This document shows, piece after piece, positions 1 to 8,651 of a stretch of 64,000 nucleotides of DNA. The notes beneath the pieces are model-generated. The model saw only the letters and a program-made list of their open reading frames with translations. It did not search any database and was not told the DNA's origin. Origin of the DNA: an uncultured Bacteroidales bacterium (GTDB lineage: Bacteria > Bacteroidota > Bacteroidia > Bacteroidales > Bacteroidaceae); assembly GCA_902775375.1 (NCBI GenBank), contig CACYLU010000003.1, positions 124,001 through 188,000 of the forward strand, written 5' to 3'. How positions within the stretch are numbered: position 1 is the stretch's first letter; each line of letters opens with the position of its first letter. The position numbers and the translations under genes are program-made.

Positions 1-1560
1 AAAAGAATAGGCGTAATTTTACTGCTGGTATCTTTTATCATTGGCATGAAAGCAGCTAAGAAGGTAGATATCTGTATATATGGTGGAACATCTTCTGGTG
101 TGATGGCGGCTTATACAGCTTGCAAGGAAGGTAAAACTGTGTTGTTGATCGAGCCTACAGACCGAATAGGAGGGCTTACCACAGGAGGCTTGGGTGCTAC
201 CGACATAGGTAACCCTTATATCATGAAAGGTTATACCTATGATTTTTACCGCCGCATTGGTCAGCATTATGGCACTAGCTCCATGAAGTTTGCTTTTGAA
301 CCGAAGGTGGCTTTGGCTATCTATCAGCAGTATGTTGATGAGGCTGGAGTGCATATCATCTATAACCATCGTCTTTTGGAAGTAAAGAAAGAAGGTAATG
401 TCATTAAAAGTATCGTAGTGGAGGACAGCAAACGTCCATCACCTCAAACCAATATCATCATTGAAGCCCGTGAGTTTATTGATTGCTCTTACGAAGGTGA
501 CTTGATGGCTCGTGCTGGCATAAGCTACACCATAGGTCGAGAAGGTAACAGCGTATATGGCGAGTCTTGGAATGGTGCGTTCTGGTCACTCCATCACCAG
601 TTGCCCGATTATGTTGATCCATACGTTGTTAAGGGTGATCCTAAAAGTGGATTGCTTTATGGCATCCTTTCCGGAGAACCTCCTTTGCCAGGAGAGGGTG
701 ACAAACATATACAAGCATACAATTTCCGAATTACTTTAACTGACGAACCCTCCAATATGATTCCCATAGAGGAACCTGCCAACTATGACCCCAAGAGATA
801 CGAGCTACTCATCCGTATGAAAGAGCGGGCTCCTTTCTCTGATCAGGGACTGTCTGATATATTTATCTGGAGTGAGATGCCAGGACACAAGACTGATATC
901 AACAACCGTGGGGGCTTCTCTACCGATATGATTGGCGAAAACTGGGATTATCCAGAAGCCAGTTATGAGCGGAGAGCAGAAATTGTACAAGCGCACCTTG
1001 ACTATACCAAGGGTTTGTTGTATTTTATTGGCCATGATGAGCGCATACCAGCTTTTGTGCGTAATGAGATGTTGCGTTGGGGATATCCAAAGGATGAATT
1101 TCTTACTTCAGATCATTTCACCCCTCAGCTCTATATACGTGAAAGCCGACGTATGTTGGGCCGTTATGTGATGACGCAGGCCGATTGTGAGAGTAAGACC
1201 CAGGTAGATGATTATGTGGGTTGGGCAGCATATACTATGGATTCTCACAATTGTGGGCGTTATGTCATTAATGGTATGGTAAAGAATGAAGGAAATGTAG
1301 AGATTGGTATCAAGGAGCCTTATCGTGTTTCCTATCGATCACTCACTCCCAAAGAAGAAGAATGTAGTAACTTGCTGGTACCTGTTTGTCTGTCAGCTTC
1401 ACACATAGCATATGGTAGTATCCGTATGGAGCCTGTGTTTATGGTACTCGGACAAAGTGCTGCTTTGGCAGCTTGTCAAGCCATAGACCAATGTGGTGGC
1501 ATCGTACAGAGTGTTGATGCCACCAAGGTCTATAGTAGAATGGAGAATTCTGTGAAATAA
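1..1560 (+). CDS. Secreted FAD-dependent oxidoreductase, 5'-truncated by window edge
   Basis: The reading frame is open from base 1. The first codons encode K-R-I-G followed by a hydrophobic stretch (VILLLVSFIIG), so an export signal begins just outside the window and the Met at base 46 is probably internal. The mature part opens with an FAD-binding Rossmann motif (ICIYGGTSSGVMAAYTA, then LLIEP and RIGGLTTGGLG). This is the pattern of the FAD_oxidored family (PF12831), common in Bacteroidetes glycan loci as putative periplasmic oxidoreductases. The C-terminal part repeats the family's second cofactor-contact region (GSIRMEPVFMVLGQSAALAA). About 519 residues are visible, near full family length. 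The substrate is unknown. The stop codon lies 1 base from the stop of the convergent gene, with no terminator visible between them. Confidence 0.85.
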   Translation, partial: KRIGVILLLVSFIIGMKAAKKVDICIYGGTSSGVMAAYTACKEGKTVLLIEPTDRIGGLTTGGLGATDIGNPYIMKGYTYDFYRRIGQHYGTSSMKFAFEPKVALAIYQQYVDEAGVHIIYNHRLLEVKKEGNVIKSIVVEDSKRPSPQTNIIIEAREFIDCSYEGDLMARAGISYTIGREGNSVYGESWNGAFWSLHHQLPDYVDPYVVKGDPKSGLLYGILSGEPPLPGEGDKHIQAYNFRITLTDEPSNMIPIEEPANYDPKRYELLIRMKERAPFSDQGLSDIFIWSEMPGHKTDINNRGGFSTDMIGENWDYPEASYERRAEIVQAHLDYTKGLLYFIGHDERIPAFVRNEMLRWGYPKDEFLTSDHFTPQLYIRESRRMLGRYVMTQADCESKTQVDDYVGWAAYTMDSHNCGRYVINGMVKNEGNVEIGIKEPYRVSYRSLTPKEEECSNLLVPVCLSASHIAYGSIRMEPVFMVLGQSAALAACQAIDQCGGIVQSVDATKVYSRMENSVK

Positions 1561-1561
1561 A

Positions 1562-2545
1562 TTATTTCTTGAACTGTCCGTAATATTTTAGGAACTGTGT
1601 GCGTTCGAAGGTATTAATGCCTTCGTTGCGATCATGCATGTTCAGCATACCCTTAAACATACTGATGCTGTCCATTGTGTGGGTGTCCATCCATTCCGTT
1701 AATCCATTGGTCATCTCTCTGATAATGCCATTGCCTTTCAGATAGATAGCACTACAAACCTCTACTGCAGAAGCTCCGGCCAAAATGCTCTTTACCACTC
1801 CAGCAGCGTTGTGCACACCACCAGAAATAGCAAAGCTATAGTTGCTGATCACTGCAGAAGCAATGCCAGTCCAACGCAAAGATTTGCTTAAGTCTGCCTC
1901 GCTGGTAAACGCTTTGCCTGCACATTGTTCTACTTTATCGATATTGATGTCGGTAGGATAGAAACGGTTAAACAATACCACACCGTCAGCACCATTGGCA
2001 CGCAACTGATGAATCAAAGCCACTGGGTTGGTAAAGTTGTCACCCAGTTTCATGATTACTGGTATTTTAACAGCTTTCTTTACCAGTTTTAGGATGTCAA
2101 TATGCTTCTTCTCAAATGAGCCATATTGGTATTCGAGTGTTGTTTGCAATGCCAGAATATTAATCTCCAAAGCATCAGCACCCGCTTCCTCAATCTTTTT
2201 GGCAAAGTCAGTCCAATTAGCCTCGTCATAAGCGTTAATGCTGGCAATCACTGGGATGTCCACCATTCTCTTTGTCTCACGAATAAGCGCAAAATACTCT
2301 TCCAGTTTATGATTGCGCATATATTCAGCCAAATCATTACCTCCTACCACAAATGGGTCGAAGTCTTCCATGTCCTCGACTTCAAGATGAATCTGCTCTT
2401 CAAAGAGTGATTTCAAGACGATGGCACCAGCTCCAGCCTCGCAGAGTTTCTTGTTTTTTTCTGCGCTGTCAGTAAGACTTGAACTGCTCACAATGATAGG
2501 GTTCTTCAATTTTAACCCTGCATAAGATGTCTCTAAAGTTTTCAT
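1562..2545 (-). CDS. Dihydroorotate dehydrogenase-like FMN protein
   Basis: 327 residues with the TIM-barrel layout of class 1 dihydroorotate dehydrogenases: an N-terminal LKLKNPIIVSSSSLTDS strand, a central PVIMKLGDNFTNP strand, and a C-terminal phosphate-binding region (FAISGGVHNAAG, LAGASAVEVCSAIY). The loop that normally carries the catalytic base (NLSCPN type) reads LEINILALQ, so the usual Cys or Ser base is not visible. Bacteroidales genomes annotate such proteins as dihydroorotate dehydrogenase-like. True pyrimidine-pathway activity is doubtful, and another FMN-dependent oxidoreduction is possible. It is the last gene of the glnS operon, 11 bases after the YggS-type gene. Confidence 0.85.
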   Translation of the reverse strand: MKTLETSYAGLKLKNPIIVSSSSLTDSAEKNKKLCEAGAGAIVLKSLFEEQIHLEVEDMEDFDPFVVGGNDLAEYMRNHKLEEYFALIRETKRMVDIPVIASINAYDEANWTDFAKKIEEAGADALEINILALQTTLEYQYGSFEKKHIDILKLVKKAVKIPVIMKLGDNFTNPVALIHQLRANGADGVVLFNRFYPTDINIDKVEQCAGKAFTSEADLSKSLRWTGIASAVISNYSFAISGGVHNAAGVVKSILAGASAVEVCSAIYLKGNGIIREMTNGLTEWMDTHTMDSISMFKGMLNMHDRNEGINTFERTQFLKYYGQFKK

Positions 2546-2556
2546 GATAGTAAGGT

Positions 2557-3228
2557 TTATTTATTGTAATTTCTTTCTCCAAAAATTTTTGTGCCTATAC
2601 GGATAAACGTACTTCCGTGGCGAATGGCAATGGGATAATCTTCTGTCATGCCCATCGATAGTTCCTTAAAAGCTGCTTCGCCAGCAAACCATTTGCTTTT
2701 CAGCTCCTCTAAAAATGCTTGTAAACTAGCAAATTCATGCTCTACTTGTACCATATCATCAGTATTGGTGGCCATACCCATTAGTCCGCAGATGCGCACA
2801 TGGGTCAGTTGCTTCCATGTTCCCTCGTTAAGCAATTCTCTGCACTCTTCGAAAGTCATGCCAAACTTGGTCTCCTCATGGGCGATGTGAATCTGGAGCA
2901 AGCAGTCTATAACCCGATCAGCCTTTTCTGCCTGCCGATTAACCTCTTGTAGAAGATGTAAACTGTCGATGCTGTGTATCATTGCTACAAAAGGGGCGAT
3001 ATACTTCACCTTGTTGGTTTGCAAATGCCCAATAAAGTGCCATTGAATATCGGCTGGAAGCACTTCATGTTTGGCAGTCATCTCCTGCACTTTATTTTCA
3101 CCAAATAAACGCTGGCCAATATTGTATGCCTCCATCACCGCTTCTACGGGATGAAACTTTGATACAGCTATCAGCTTAACACTTGCAGGCAGTTCTGAGG
3201 TAATATTTTTAATTACTTCTGCAATCAT
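2557..3228 (-). CDS. YggS/PLPBP family pyridoxal-phosphate homeostasis protein
   Basis: 223 residues, normal length for the single-domain alanine-racemase-like fold of YggS/PROSC proteins. The PLP lysine is in LIAVSKFHP (Lys about 24). Further family marks are FGENKVQEM, WHFIGHLQTNK, GLMGMAT, and the phosphate-binding end SMGMTEDYPIAI with GSTFIRIGTKIFG. Family members buffer cellular PLP and affect B6 and amino-acid homeostasis without a known catalytic reaction. The start codon overlaps the stop of the upstream DUF4494 gene by 4 bases, which suggests translational coupling within the glnS operon. Confidence 0.93.
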   Translation of the reverse strand: MIAEVIKNITSELPASVKLIAVSKFHPVEAVMEAYNIGQRLFGENKVQEMTAKHEVLPADIQWHFIGHLQTNKVKYIAPFVAMIHSIDSLHLLQEVNRQAEKADRVIDCLLQIHIAHEETKFGMTFEECRELLNEGTWKQLTHVRICGLMGMATNTDDMVQVEHEFASLQAFLEELKSKWFAGEAAFKELSMGMTEDYPIAIRHGSTFIRIGTKIFGERNYNK

Positions 3229-3689
3229 TCAACTTCAGGTTTGTCATTCTTGACACCAAATGGGTACACATCCATTAGTGGAGTCTCTTGCAAGCTGGCA
3301 ATCACATAATCCATCATGGACCCCTTCATTCCCTCATCAAGGTTCTTCAGGGCATTTCTCAAATCGATTGCCTGTACTAATACCATTGTGCTGGTTTTCT
3401 TCTCTTTGCCACTTTTTTCGTCTAAAGTGATGAATACCAGTTTCGCTTTGTACCAACGGTCGGCCGAAGCGTCTTCGCTATAGAAAAGTTCTGAATAGTT
3501 GGCACGTTTAATATCTGATACGGTAAATTCACCTGTCATGAAAGGAGTCATCTCTTCAATGATGCGAGCCTCAGCTTCAGTAAAGCTCAGCGCATCAACG
3601 AGGTAAGGCTCCGTTACTTTTTTCGTTATTCCGTTTTCTAATGTCTTTTCGTATTGAATCTTGCATTCAAACCAAGTATGTAATGCCAT
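3225..3689 (-). CDS. DUF4494 domain protein
   Basis: 154 residues, cytoplasmic, with no signal peptide or membrane segment. The sequence MALHTWFECKIQYEK, a central SFTEAEARIIEEMTPF helix and an FTVSDIKRANYSELF segment match the Bacteroidetes-restricted DUF4494 family, whose function is not known. It ends in a charged tail (KNDKPEVE). It overlaps the YggS-type gene by 4 bases and follows the DedA gene by 20 bases. The same transcript therefore carries glnS, the TPR gene and the YggS-type gene, but this gives no firm functional hint. Confidence 0.85.
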   Translation of the reverse strand: MALHTWFECKIQYEKTLENGITKKVTEPYLVDALSFTEAEARIIEEMTPFMTGEFTVSDIKRANYSELFYSEDASADRWYKAKLVFITLDEKSGKEKKTSTMVLVQAIDLRNALKNLDEGMKGSMMDYVIASLQETPLMDVYPFGVKNDKPEVE

Positions 3690-3709
3690 AATCTATTAAT
3701 TATTAATTT

Positions 3710-4348
3710 TCAATTTTTCTTCGTTCCTTTATAAATGAGATATCCCACAATTAGTATGCCTATCGCAATGAACACATAGCCTATTTCATGACTATATTCA
3801 TTCACCTTTGCCAACAATTGTTCTTCAGTCTCTATGCCTGGCACCTTGCTCAAATAATAACCTATAGCAGCTAAGATAGAATTCCAAATGCCGGCACCTA
3901 AGGTTGTATAGATTATAAAAGTACTCAATCTCATTCTCGACAATCCTGCAGGAATGGATATTAGTTGTCGCACAGCAGGGATGAGTCGGCCAATGAATGT
4001 AGACAGGGCCCCATGTTCAGCGAAATAATCTTCCGCACGTTTCACCTTCGCTTCATCGATGAGACATATGTGTCCCAAACGACTATTGGCAAATTTGTAG
4101 ATGATGGGTCTTCCCAGCCATCGAGAGAGGTAATAGTTGATGAGTGCTCCGATGTTGGCTCCTAGAGTAGCGAAAAACACCACTAAGAAGACGTTCATGC
4201 TACTGTCACTCGCTGATTTCCAAGCAGCAGGTGGCACTACCACTTCTGAAGGGAAGGGAATGAACGAACTCTCTATTGCCATCAGCAGTGTGATAGTCCA
4301 ATAGTTGAGGTGGTCAAGGCACCATTGTATAAATGCTACTGATTCCAT
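3710..4348 (-). CDS. DedA family membrane protein
   Basis: 212 residues, typical DedA/VTT-domain length. Visible marks are an N-terminal amphipathic entry followed by ESSFIPFPSEVVVPPAAW, the G-x-x-x-G helix LGANIGALINYYLSRWLGR, and the conserved FIGRLIPAVRQLISIPAG segment with its Arg and Pro residues. A final hydrophobic helix (IGYVFIAIGILIVGYLIY) anchors the C terminus. DedA proteins act in the inner membrane, and recent work on the superfamily links them to lipid-carrier or phospholipid flipping and envelope homeostasis. It lies 9 bases after the TPR gene in the glnS operon. Confidence 0.9.
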   Translation of the reverse strand: MESVAFIQWCLDHLNYWTITLLMAIESSFIPFPSEVVVPPAAWKSASDSSMNVFLVVFFATLGANIGALINYYLSRWLGRPIIYKFANSRLGHICLIDEAKVKRAEDYFAEHGALSTFIGRLIPAVRQLISIPAGLSRMRLSTFIIYTTLGAGIWNSILAAIGYYLSKVPGIETEEQLLAKVNEYSHEIGYVFIAIGILIVGYLIYKGTKKN

Positions 4349-4357
4349 TGTAATCGT

Positions 4358-5671
4358 TTATATACCTAAGTTTCTTCTCACACCTTCCAGCAGATAGTTG
4401 ATGGAAAACTCATCATTGGTTTCTGCCATTTTGATGGCCTCATTCAATTCGTCCTCCGTAAGGGGCTCGTCACTAATCGAACTGTATTTTCTAAAGTCAT
4501 CATAGTTCTTCATTATCAGCGATATGATACCCATTGTCCTGTACAAATATTTCCGTTCAGGCTCATTTTCAATTGCTGCTTTCAATTGGTTCAATGCCGC
4601 GTCGAAGTTTTCTTGATTCACATAAAGCATAGACTTCTGTGTGAGAACTTCTGCATCGTTAGGCCTGTGTTCCAATACTTTGTCAAAATACTCGAAAGCT
4701 TGTTTGTCCCATCGCATGTGAGCATAGCACACCCCTAAGCGAAAATAGGTATTGACAATCTGCTCTTCAGTAAGGTCCAAATACTTAAGGTAGAAGTTCA
4801 TCAGTTTGATGGCATCTTCAACTCTGTCCTGGTCGAGCAGCAAAGCGAGGTCCATCTCATTCATGTCACCAGGAACAACAGCATGCAGTTCGATAGCATG
4901 TTTAAGGTTTTCCTTGGCCTTTCGATCATTGCTCAATAAGGCAAAGAGATTGCATCGAGTCAAATAAGCCTCTCCCATATCTTCGTCGTTAGTGATGGAG
5001 AAATCGCAAGCATCCAGTGCCTTGTCATACTCTCCCAACGCCAATTGGCATCTGGCGAGACTGAGCCAGTAGTGAGCAGAGAACGGGTCTTTGTCAATCA
5101 ACTTCTCACACATTTCAATGGCTTCTTGGTATCTGCCTGAATAGAAATAAGCATTCATGAGTATCGACATATAGTCTTCTTCTCCCTCAAAGCCCTGCCC
5201 ATGCTTTTTTAACCAGTCAATGGCCTTTTCTGAAAAGTGAGCCTCCATAAACATATTGGCCACCATGATGGGGTCGAAGTCATCTGGAGGATACGAATTT
5301 AGCAGTTCTTCAGCCTTTTCATATTCCTCACTCTCAATCAACAAACGTATCTTCAGCAATTGCAAATCACCTGTTTTGTCATTCTCAATCTGATTGGCCA
5401 AAATGATGGCTGCATCAAGATCTCCCTTGTCAAGATAACGATAGGCTTGCTCAATTTGGAGCATAGTAACGTCAGGATAGGTGCGTAAGGCATAATCCAT
5501 CACCTCGTCGGCCTTATCGGGATCATGGTTGTTGTCGTACCACAGACAAAGGTCGGCCAGGTCGTCAGGTTCCATATAAACATATTTCCCCTCACTTCGC
5601 TGGGCTTCATACTCACGCGCCAGTTCGTTCAGCCTTTTCTCGTTGTCCGACAGCGGATTCCTTTTTACCAT
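4358..5671 (-). CDS. Tetratricopeptide repeat protein
   Basis: 437 residues made almost wholly of helical repeats, without a signal peptide, so probably cytosolic. TPR-like units are seen as AEELLNSYP, YQEAIEMCEKLIDKDPFSAHYWLSLARCQLALGEYDKALD, and DKQAFEYFDKVLEHRPNDAEVLTQKSMLYVNQENFDAAL, which carry the usual small and aromatic positions of the 34-residue motif. The protein is acidic. Bacteroidales genomes often place such a TPR protein beside glnS; it probably acts as a binding scaffold, partner unknown. The gap to glnS is 12 bases. Confidence 0.85.
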   Translation of the reverse strand: MVKRNPLSDNEKRLNELAREYEAQRSEGKYVYMEPDDLADLCLWYDNNHDPDKADEVMDYALRTYPDVTMLQIEQAYRYLDKGDLDAAIILANQIENDKTGDLQLLKIRLLIESEEYEKAEELLNSYPPDDFDPIMVANMFMEAHFSEKAIDWLKKHGQGFEGEEDYMSILMNAYFYSGRYQEAIEMCEKLIDKDPFSAHYWLSLARCQLALGEYDKALDACDFSITNDEDMGEAYLTRCNLFALLSNDRKAKENLKHAIELHAVVPGDMNEMDLALLLDQDRVEDAIKLMNFYLKYLDLTEEQIVNTYFRLGVCYAHMRWDKQAFEYFDKVLEHRPNDAEVLTQKSMLYVNQENFDAALNQLKAAIENEPERKYLYRTMGIISLIMKNYDDFRKYSSISDEPLTEDELNEAIKMAETNDEFSINYLLEGVRRNLGI

Positions 5672-5683
5672 TTAACTCGTAGC

Positions 5684-7423
5684 TTACTTGTTTATTTTTC
5701 CCCAAGTATCTTTCAAGCTTACGGTGCGGTTAAACACCATTTTCTCTGGTGTTGAGTCTTTGTCCACACTGAAATAGCCAATGCGCTGGAATTGCAGGTA
5801 AGTCAACGGTTTCATGCCTTGCACAAACTTCTCGATATAGCACTTAGGCAGAATCTCCAACGAGTCTGGGTTTATCATCTGCTTCATGGCAGTCAAGGCA
5901 TCGCAATTCTGTTCGTCACGTATTTGCTGCATCACATCACGAGGATTCTCAACCTTCCATAATCTGTCATACAAGCGAACTTCTGCTTCAAGACAGTGGT
6001 TACAGCTCAGCCAATGAATAGTACCCTTCACCTTGCGGTTGGCACCAGGCATACCGCTCTTACTTTCTGGGTCATATTCGCAATACACCTCTACCACCTC
6101 GCCTGCTTCGTTCTTCTTGCAGCCAGTGCACTTCACGATGTAGGCATTCTTTAGACGTACTTCCTGACCTGGTGTCATGCGGAAATATTTCTTAGGTGCA
6201 TCTTCCATAAAGTCATCTTGCTCTATCCACAACTCACGGCTGAACTCTATCTGATGAGTACCTTCCTCCAAGTTTTCAGGGTTATTGATGGCTTCCATCT
6301 CTTCCACCTTACCCTCAGGATAGTTGGTCACGATCAGCTTCACTGGATGCAACACGGCAGAAACACGGGTAGAACGAGCGTTCAGGTCCTCACGAATGGC
6401 ACTCTCCAACAACGCAAAGTCGTTAAGGGCATCGAAGGTGGTATAACCAATCTTATCCACAAACTTGCGGATACCCTCTGGTGAATAGCCACGACGACGG
6501 AAGCCGCAAAGAGTAGGCATACGAGGATCGTCCCATCCATTCACCAACCCTTCCTTCACCAGTATCAGCAAGTTACGTTTACTCAACAATACATAATTCA
6601 GGTTCAGCTTGTTGAACTCATACTGATGAGGACGGTTGTCATCCAAATCTTTGCCATCCTTTACCCAATCGACAAATAAGTCATAGAGTGGGCGGTGAGG
6701 CACAAATTCCAGTGTGCAGAGCGAGTGGGTAACCCCCTCGAAATAGTCACTCTGTCCGTGGGCAAAGTCATACATAGGGTATGCCTTCCATTTAGTGCCA
6801 GTATGTGGATGTGGGTGGTTCACTACACGATAGATGATAGGGTCGCGGAAGTGCATGTTGGGGCTCGCCATATCAATTTTGGCACGAAGCACCATCTTGC
6901 CTTCCTCTACCTCACCCGTGTTCATCATTTCAAACAAACGCAGGTTCTCTTCTATAGGACGGTCACGATACGGACTGTTAGTGCCTGGTTGGGTAGGAGT
7001 GCCCTTCTGTGCGGCAATCTGCTCAGAGGTCTGTTCATCAATATATGCCTTGCCCTCCTTGATCAGTATCACGGCAAAGTCCCACAACTGCTGGAAGTAG
7101 TCTGAAGCGTTATAAACATTTGCCCACTGGAAGCCCAGCCAGTTGATGTCTTCCTTAATGGCATCAATATATTCCATATCTTCCTTAGTGGGGTTGGTGT
7201 CGTCGAAACGCAGGTTACAAACGCCACCGTATTTGGCTGCTATACCGAAATCCAGGCAAATAGCCTTTGCATGTCCTATATGTAAATAACCATTTGGCTC
7301 AGGTGGAAAACGCGTCTGTATTCTGCCTCCGTTCTTGCCCTCAGCCAGGTCTTTTTCTACTATTTGTTCTATGAAATTCAAGCTTTTTTTCTCGCCTGTT
7401 TCTTCGCTTTTAATCTCTGCCAT
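5684..7423 (-). CDS. glnS: Glutaminyl-tRNA synthetase
   Basis: 579 residues from the ATG at 7423; an in-frame start further upstream would add a hydrophobic leader not expected for this cytosolic enzyme. It charges tRNA-Gln with glutamine. Class I signatures are PPEPNGYLHIGHAKA (HIGH) and VLSKRNL (KMSKS position); the catalytic domain also shows LRFDDTNP and GWDDPRMPTL. The C-terminal anticodon-binding barrels contain KVKGTIHWLS and YDRLWKVENP. Oddity: two CxxC pairs (KCTGC and SCNHC) occur in these barrels, where E. coli GlnRS, from memory, has no cysteines. It leads a six-gene operon. A TACTTTTG promoter element lies about 36 bases upstream. Confidence 0.96.
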   Translation of the reverse strand: MAEIKSEETGEKKSLNFIEQIVEKDLAEGKNGGRIQTRFPPEPNGYLHIGHAKAICLDFGIAAKYGGVCNLRFDDTNPTKEDMEYIDAIKEDINWLGFQWANVYNASDYFQQLWDFAVILIKEGKAYIDEQTSEQIAAQKGTPTQPGTNSPYRDRPIEENLRLFEMMNTGEVEEGKMVLRAKIDMASPNMHFRDPIIYRVVNHPHPHTGTKWKAYPMYDFAHGQSDYFEGVTHSLCTLEFVPHRPLYDLFVDWVKDGKDLDDNRPHQYEFNKLNLNYVLLSKRNLLILVKEGLVNGWDDPRMPTLCGFRRRGYSPEGIRKFVDKIGYTTFDALNDFALLESAIREDLNARSTRVSAVLHPVKLIVTNYPEGKVEEMEAINNPENLEEGTHQIEFSRELWIEQDDFMEDAPKKYFRMTPGQEVRLKNAYIVKCTGCKKNEAGEVVEVYCEYDPESKSGMPGANRKVKGTIHWLSCNHCLEAEVRLYDRLWKVENPRDVMQQIRDEQNCDALTAMKQMINPDSLEILPKCYIEKFVQGMKPLTYLQFQRIGYFSVDKDSTPEKMVFNRTVSLKDTWGKINK

Positions 7424-7458
7424 ATTATATATAGGTATGTTAGATGTAAATAATGCTA

Positions 7459-7466
7459 CAAAAGTA
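7459..7466 (-). promoter_or_regulatory. Putative -7 element of glnS operon
   Basis: On the minus strand the bases read TACTTTTG, an exact match to the Bacteroidetes TAnnTTTG element, about 36 bases before the glnS start codon. Only a weak TTTC is present 20 bases further upstream where TTTG would be expected. Confidence 0.45.
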
Positions 7467-7553
7467 ATCAATTATTCTGTGAAGTGGAAATCTAAATGTC
7501 GAAAACATGTTTAAAGACATATTTTTTTATTTGCATAATAACTTTAAAAGGGT

Positions 7554-7656
7554 TTAATTTGCATCGTTATCCTGAAAACAATCTTTTTACCTTAAAAAAC
7601 TAATACCTATTGAAAACTGAAAACGAGGGGCTTTGTGAAAAGCTCCTCGCTTTTTT
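7554..7656 (+). ncRNA. Candidate small RNA between glnS and ribE
   Basis: A strong hairpin with a T tract (see the terminator entry at 7624) lies in a region divergent to glnS and upstream of the separate ribE promoter, so it does not end any visible gene. Upstream, TTTG (7530-7533), a 20-base spacer and TTAATTTG (7554-7561) resemble a Bacteroidetes promoter with one mismatch. Together they would give a transcript of about 90 bases starting near 7567. No open frame of note lies inside. This is inference from promoter plus terminator only. Confidence 0.35.
7624..7656 (+). terminator. Rho-independent terminator hairpin without an upstream gene
   Basis: CGAGGGGCTTT (7624-7634) pairs with AAAGCTCCTCG (7639-7649) with one G-T pair and a 4-base loop, followed by CTTTTTT. 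It is the 3' end expected for the candidate small RNA. Confidence 0.6.
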
Positions 7657-7726
7657 ATTTGCGTGTATTTGGAGCTTTTATTATCTTTAAATAAGATAAG
7701 CTGCACCTCAACAATGGGCAAATAAA

Positions 7727-7758
7727 TTTGCCATTGTGTTCGGTTTGCATTATCTTTG
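7727..7758 (+). promoter_or_regulatory. ribE promoter
   Basis: TTTG at 7727-7730, a 20-base spacer and TATCTTTG at 7751-7758 match the Bacteroidetes primary-sigma consensus. The expected start site leaves a leader of about 30 bases before the ribE ATG at 7794. No FMN riboswitch fits in so short a leader. Confidence 0.65.
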
Positions 7759-7793
7759 CCTAAAGATTTGCAAAAGTAATAAAATTTATTGAT

Positions 7794-8396
7794 ATGTTTT
7801 CCGGAATAGTAGAAGAATGTGCCAAAGTAGTGGGCATTGAGAAAGATAGAGAGAATGTGCATTTCACCCTAACGTGTTCATTTGTAAATGAGTTGGGTAT
7901 TGACCAAAGCGTATCTCACAACGGCGTGTGTCTTACGGTAGTGAAGAAAACAGCTGATACATACGTGGTAACGGCGATGAAAGAAACTCTCGACCGTTCC
8001 AACCTGGGCTTGCTCAAGGTGGGTGATGAGGTGAATGTTGAGCGTAGCATGATGATGAACGGTCGTCTGGATGGCCACATCGTGCAAGGTCATGTTGACC
8101 AGACCGCCACTTGCATAGCCGTTGATGATGCCGATGGCAGCTACTATTTCACATTCAAATATGCTTTCGATAAGGCGATGGCTCAGCGTGGCTACTTTAC
8201 CGTTGATAAGGGCTCGGTTACGGTGAATGGTGTGAGCCTCACAGTGTGCAACCCCACTGATGACACCTTCCAGGTGGCCATTATCCCTTACACTTTTGAG
8301 AATACCAATTTCCACAATATCAAGGTAGGCTCTGTGGTCAACCTTGAGTTCGACATCATAGGTAAATACATTAGCCGACTGATGGAGTATAAATAA
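7794..8396 (+). CDS. ribE: Riboflavin synthase, alpha chain
   Basis: 200 residues, normal length for the trimeric enzyme that dismutates two 6,7-dimethyl-8-ribityllumazine molecules to riboflavin. Two homologous lumazine-binding domains are visible. Residues 1-97 start MFSGIVEE and contain SVSHNGVCLTV and GDEVNVERSM, ending GRLDGHIVQGHVD. The second half repeats the pattern with KGSVTVNGVSLTVCN and GSVVNLEFDIIGKY. It stands alone, without other rib genes nearby, under its own promoter. A gene-free kilobase follows. Confidence 0.96.
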   Translation: MFSGIVEECAKVVGIEKDRENVHFTLTCSFVNELGIDQSVSHNGVCLTVVKKTADTYVVTAMKETLDRSNLGLLKVGDEVNVERSMMMNGRLDGHIVQGHVDQTATCIAVDDADGSYYFTFKYAFDKAMAQRGYFTVDKGSVTVNGVSLTVCNPTDDTFQVAIIPYTFENTNFHNIKVGSVVNLEFDIIGKYISRLMEYK

Positions 8397-8651
8397 GGTA
8401 GATACGCGATAGCTGTTATGAAGCATTACCTATTCTCTGTCTTCTGCCCATTCTGCATTAGGACTTATAATGATTTGTTATCAGGTTGTAAGTTGGGTTG
8501 TTGGGCAATAGGGTTGCAGGCTGAAAACCATAAGGATGTGTGGCGTAAATAACAATGATGTGGGGAGCAAAGCATAGGGTTGTAATATGGAAATCACATT
8601 TTATTCCTTGTTTATTCCAAAGGGGATGTGAGCAGAGAAAAAGAAAATCGC

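Noticed and set aside
7759-7793. FMN riboswitch before ribE
   Set aside because: The leader between promoter and ATG is only about 30 bases, far too short for the FMN aptamer, and its conserved stems are not seen.
7587-7862. 91-codon open frame on the minus strand
   Set aside because: It overlaps the hairpin, the ribE promoter and the ribE start, and its translation is low-complexity with no recognisable fold.
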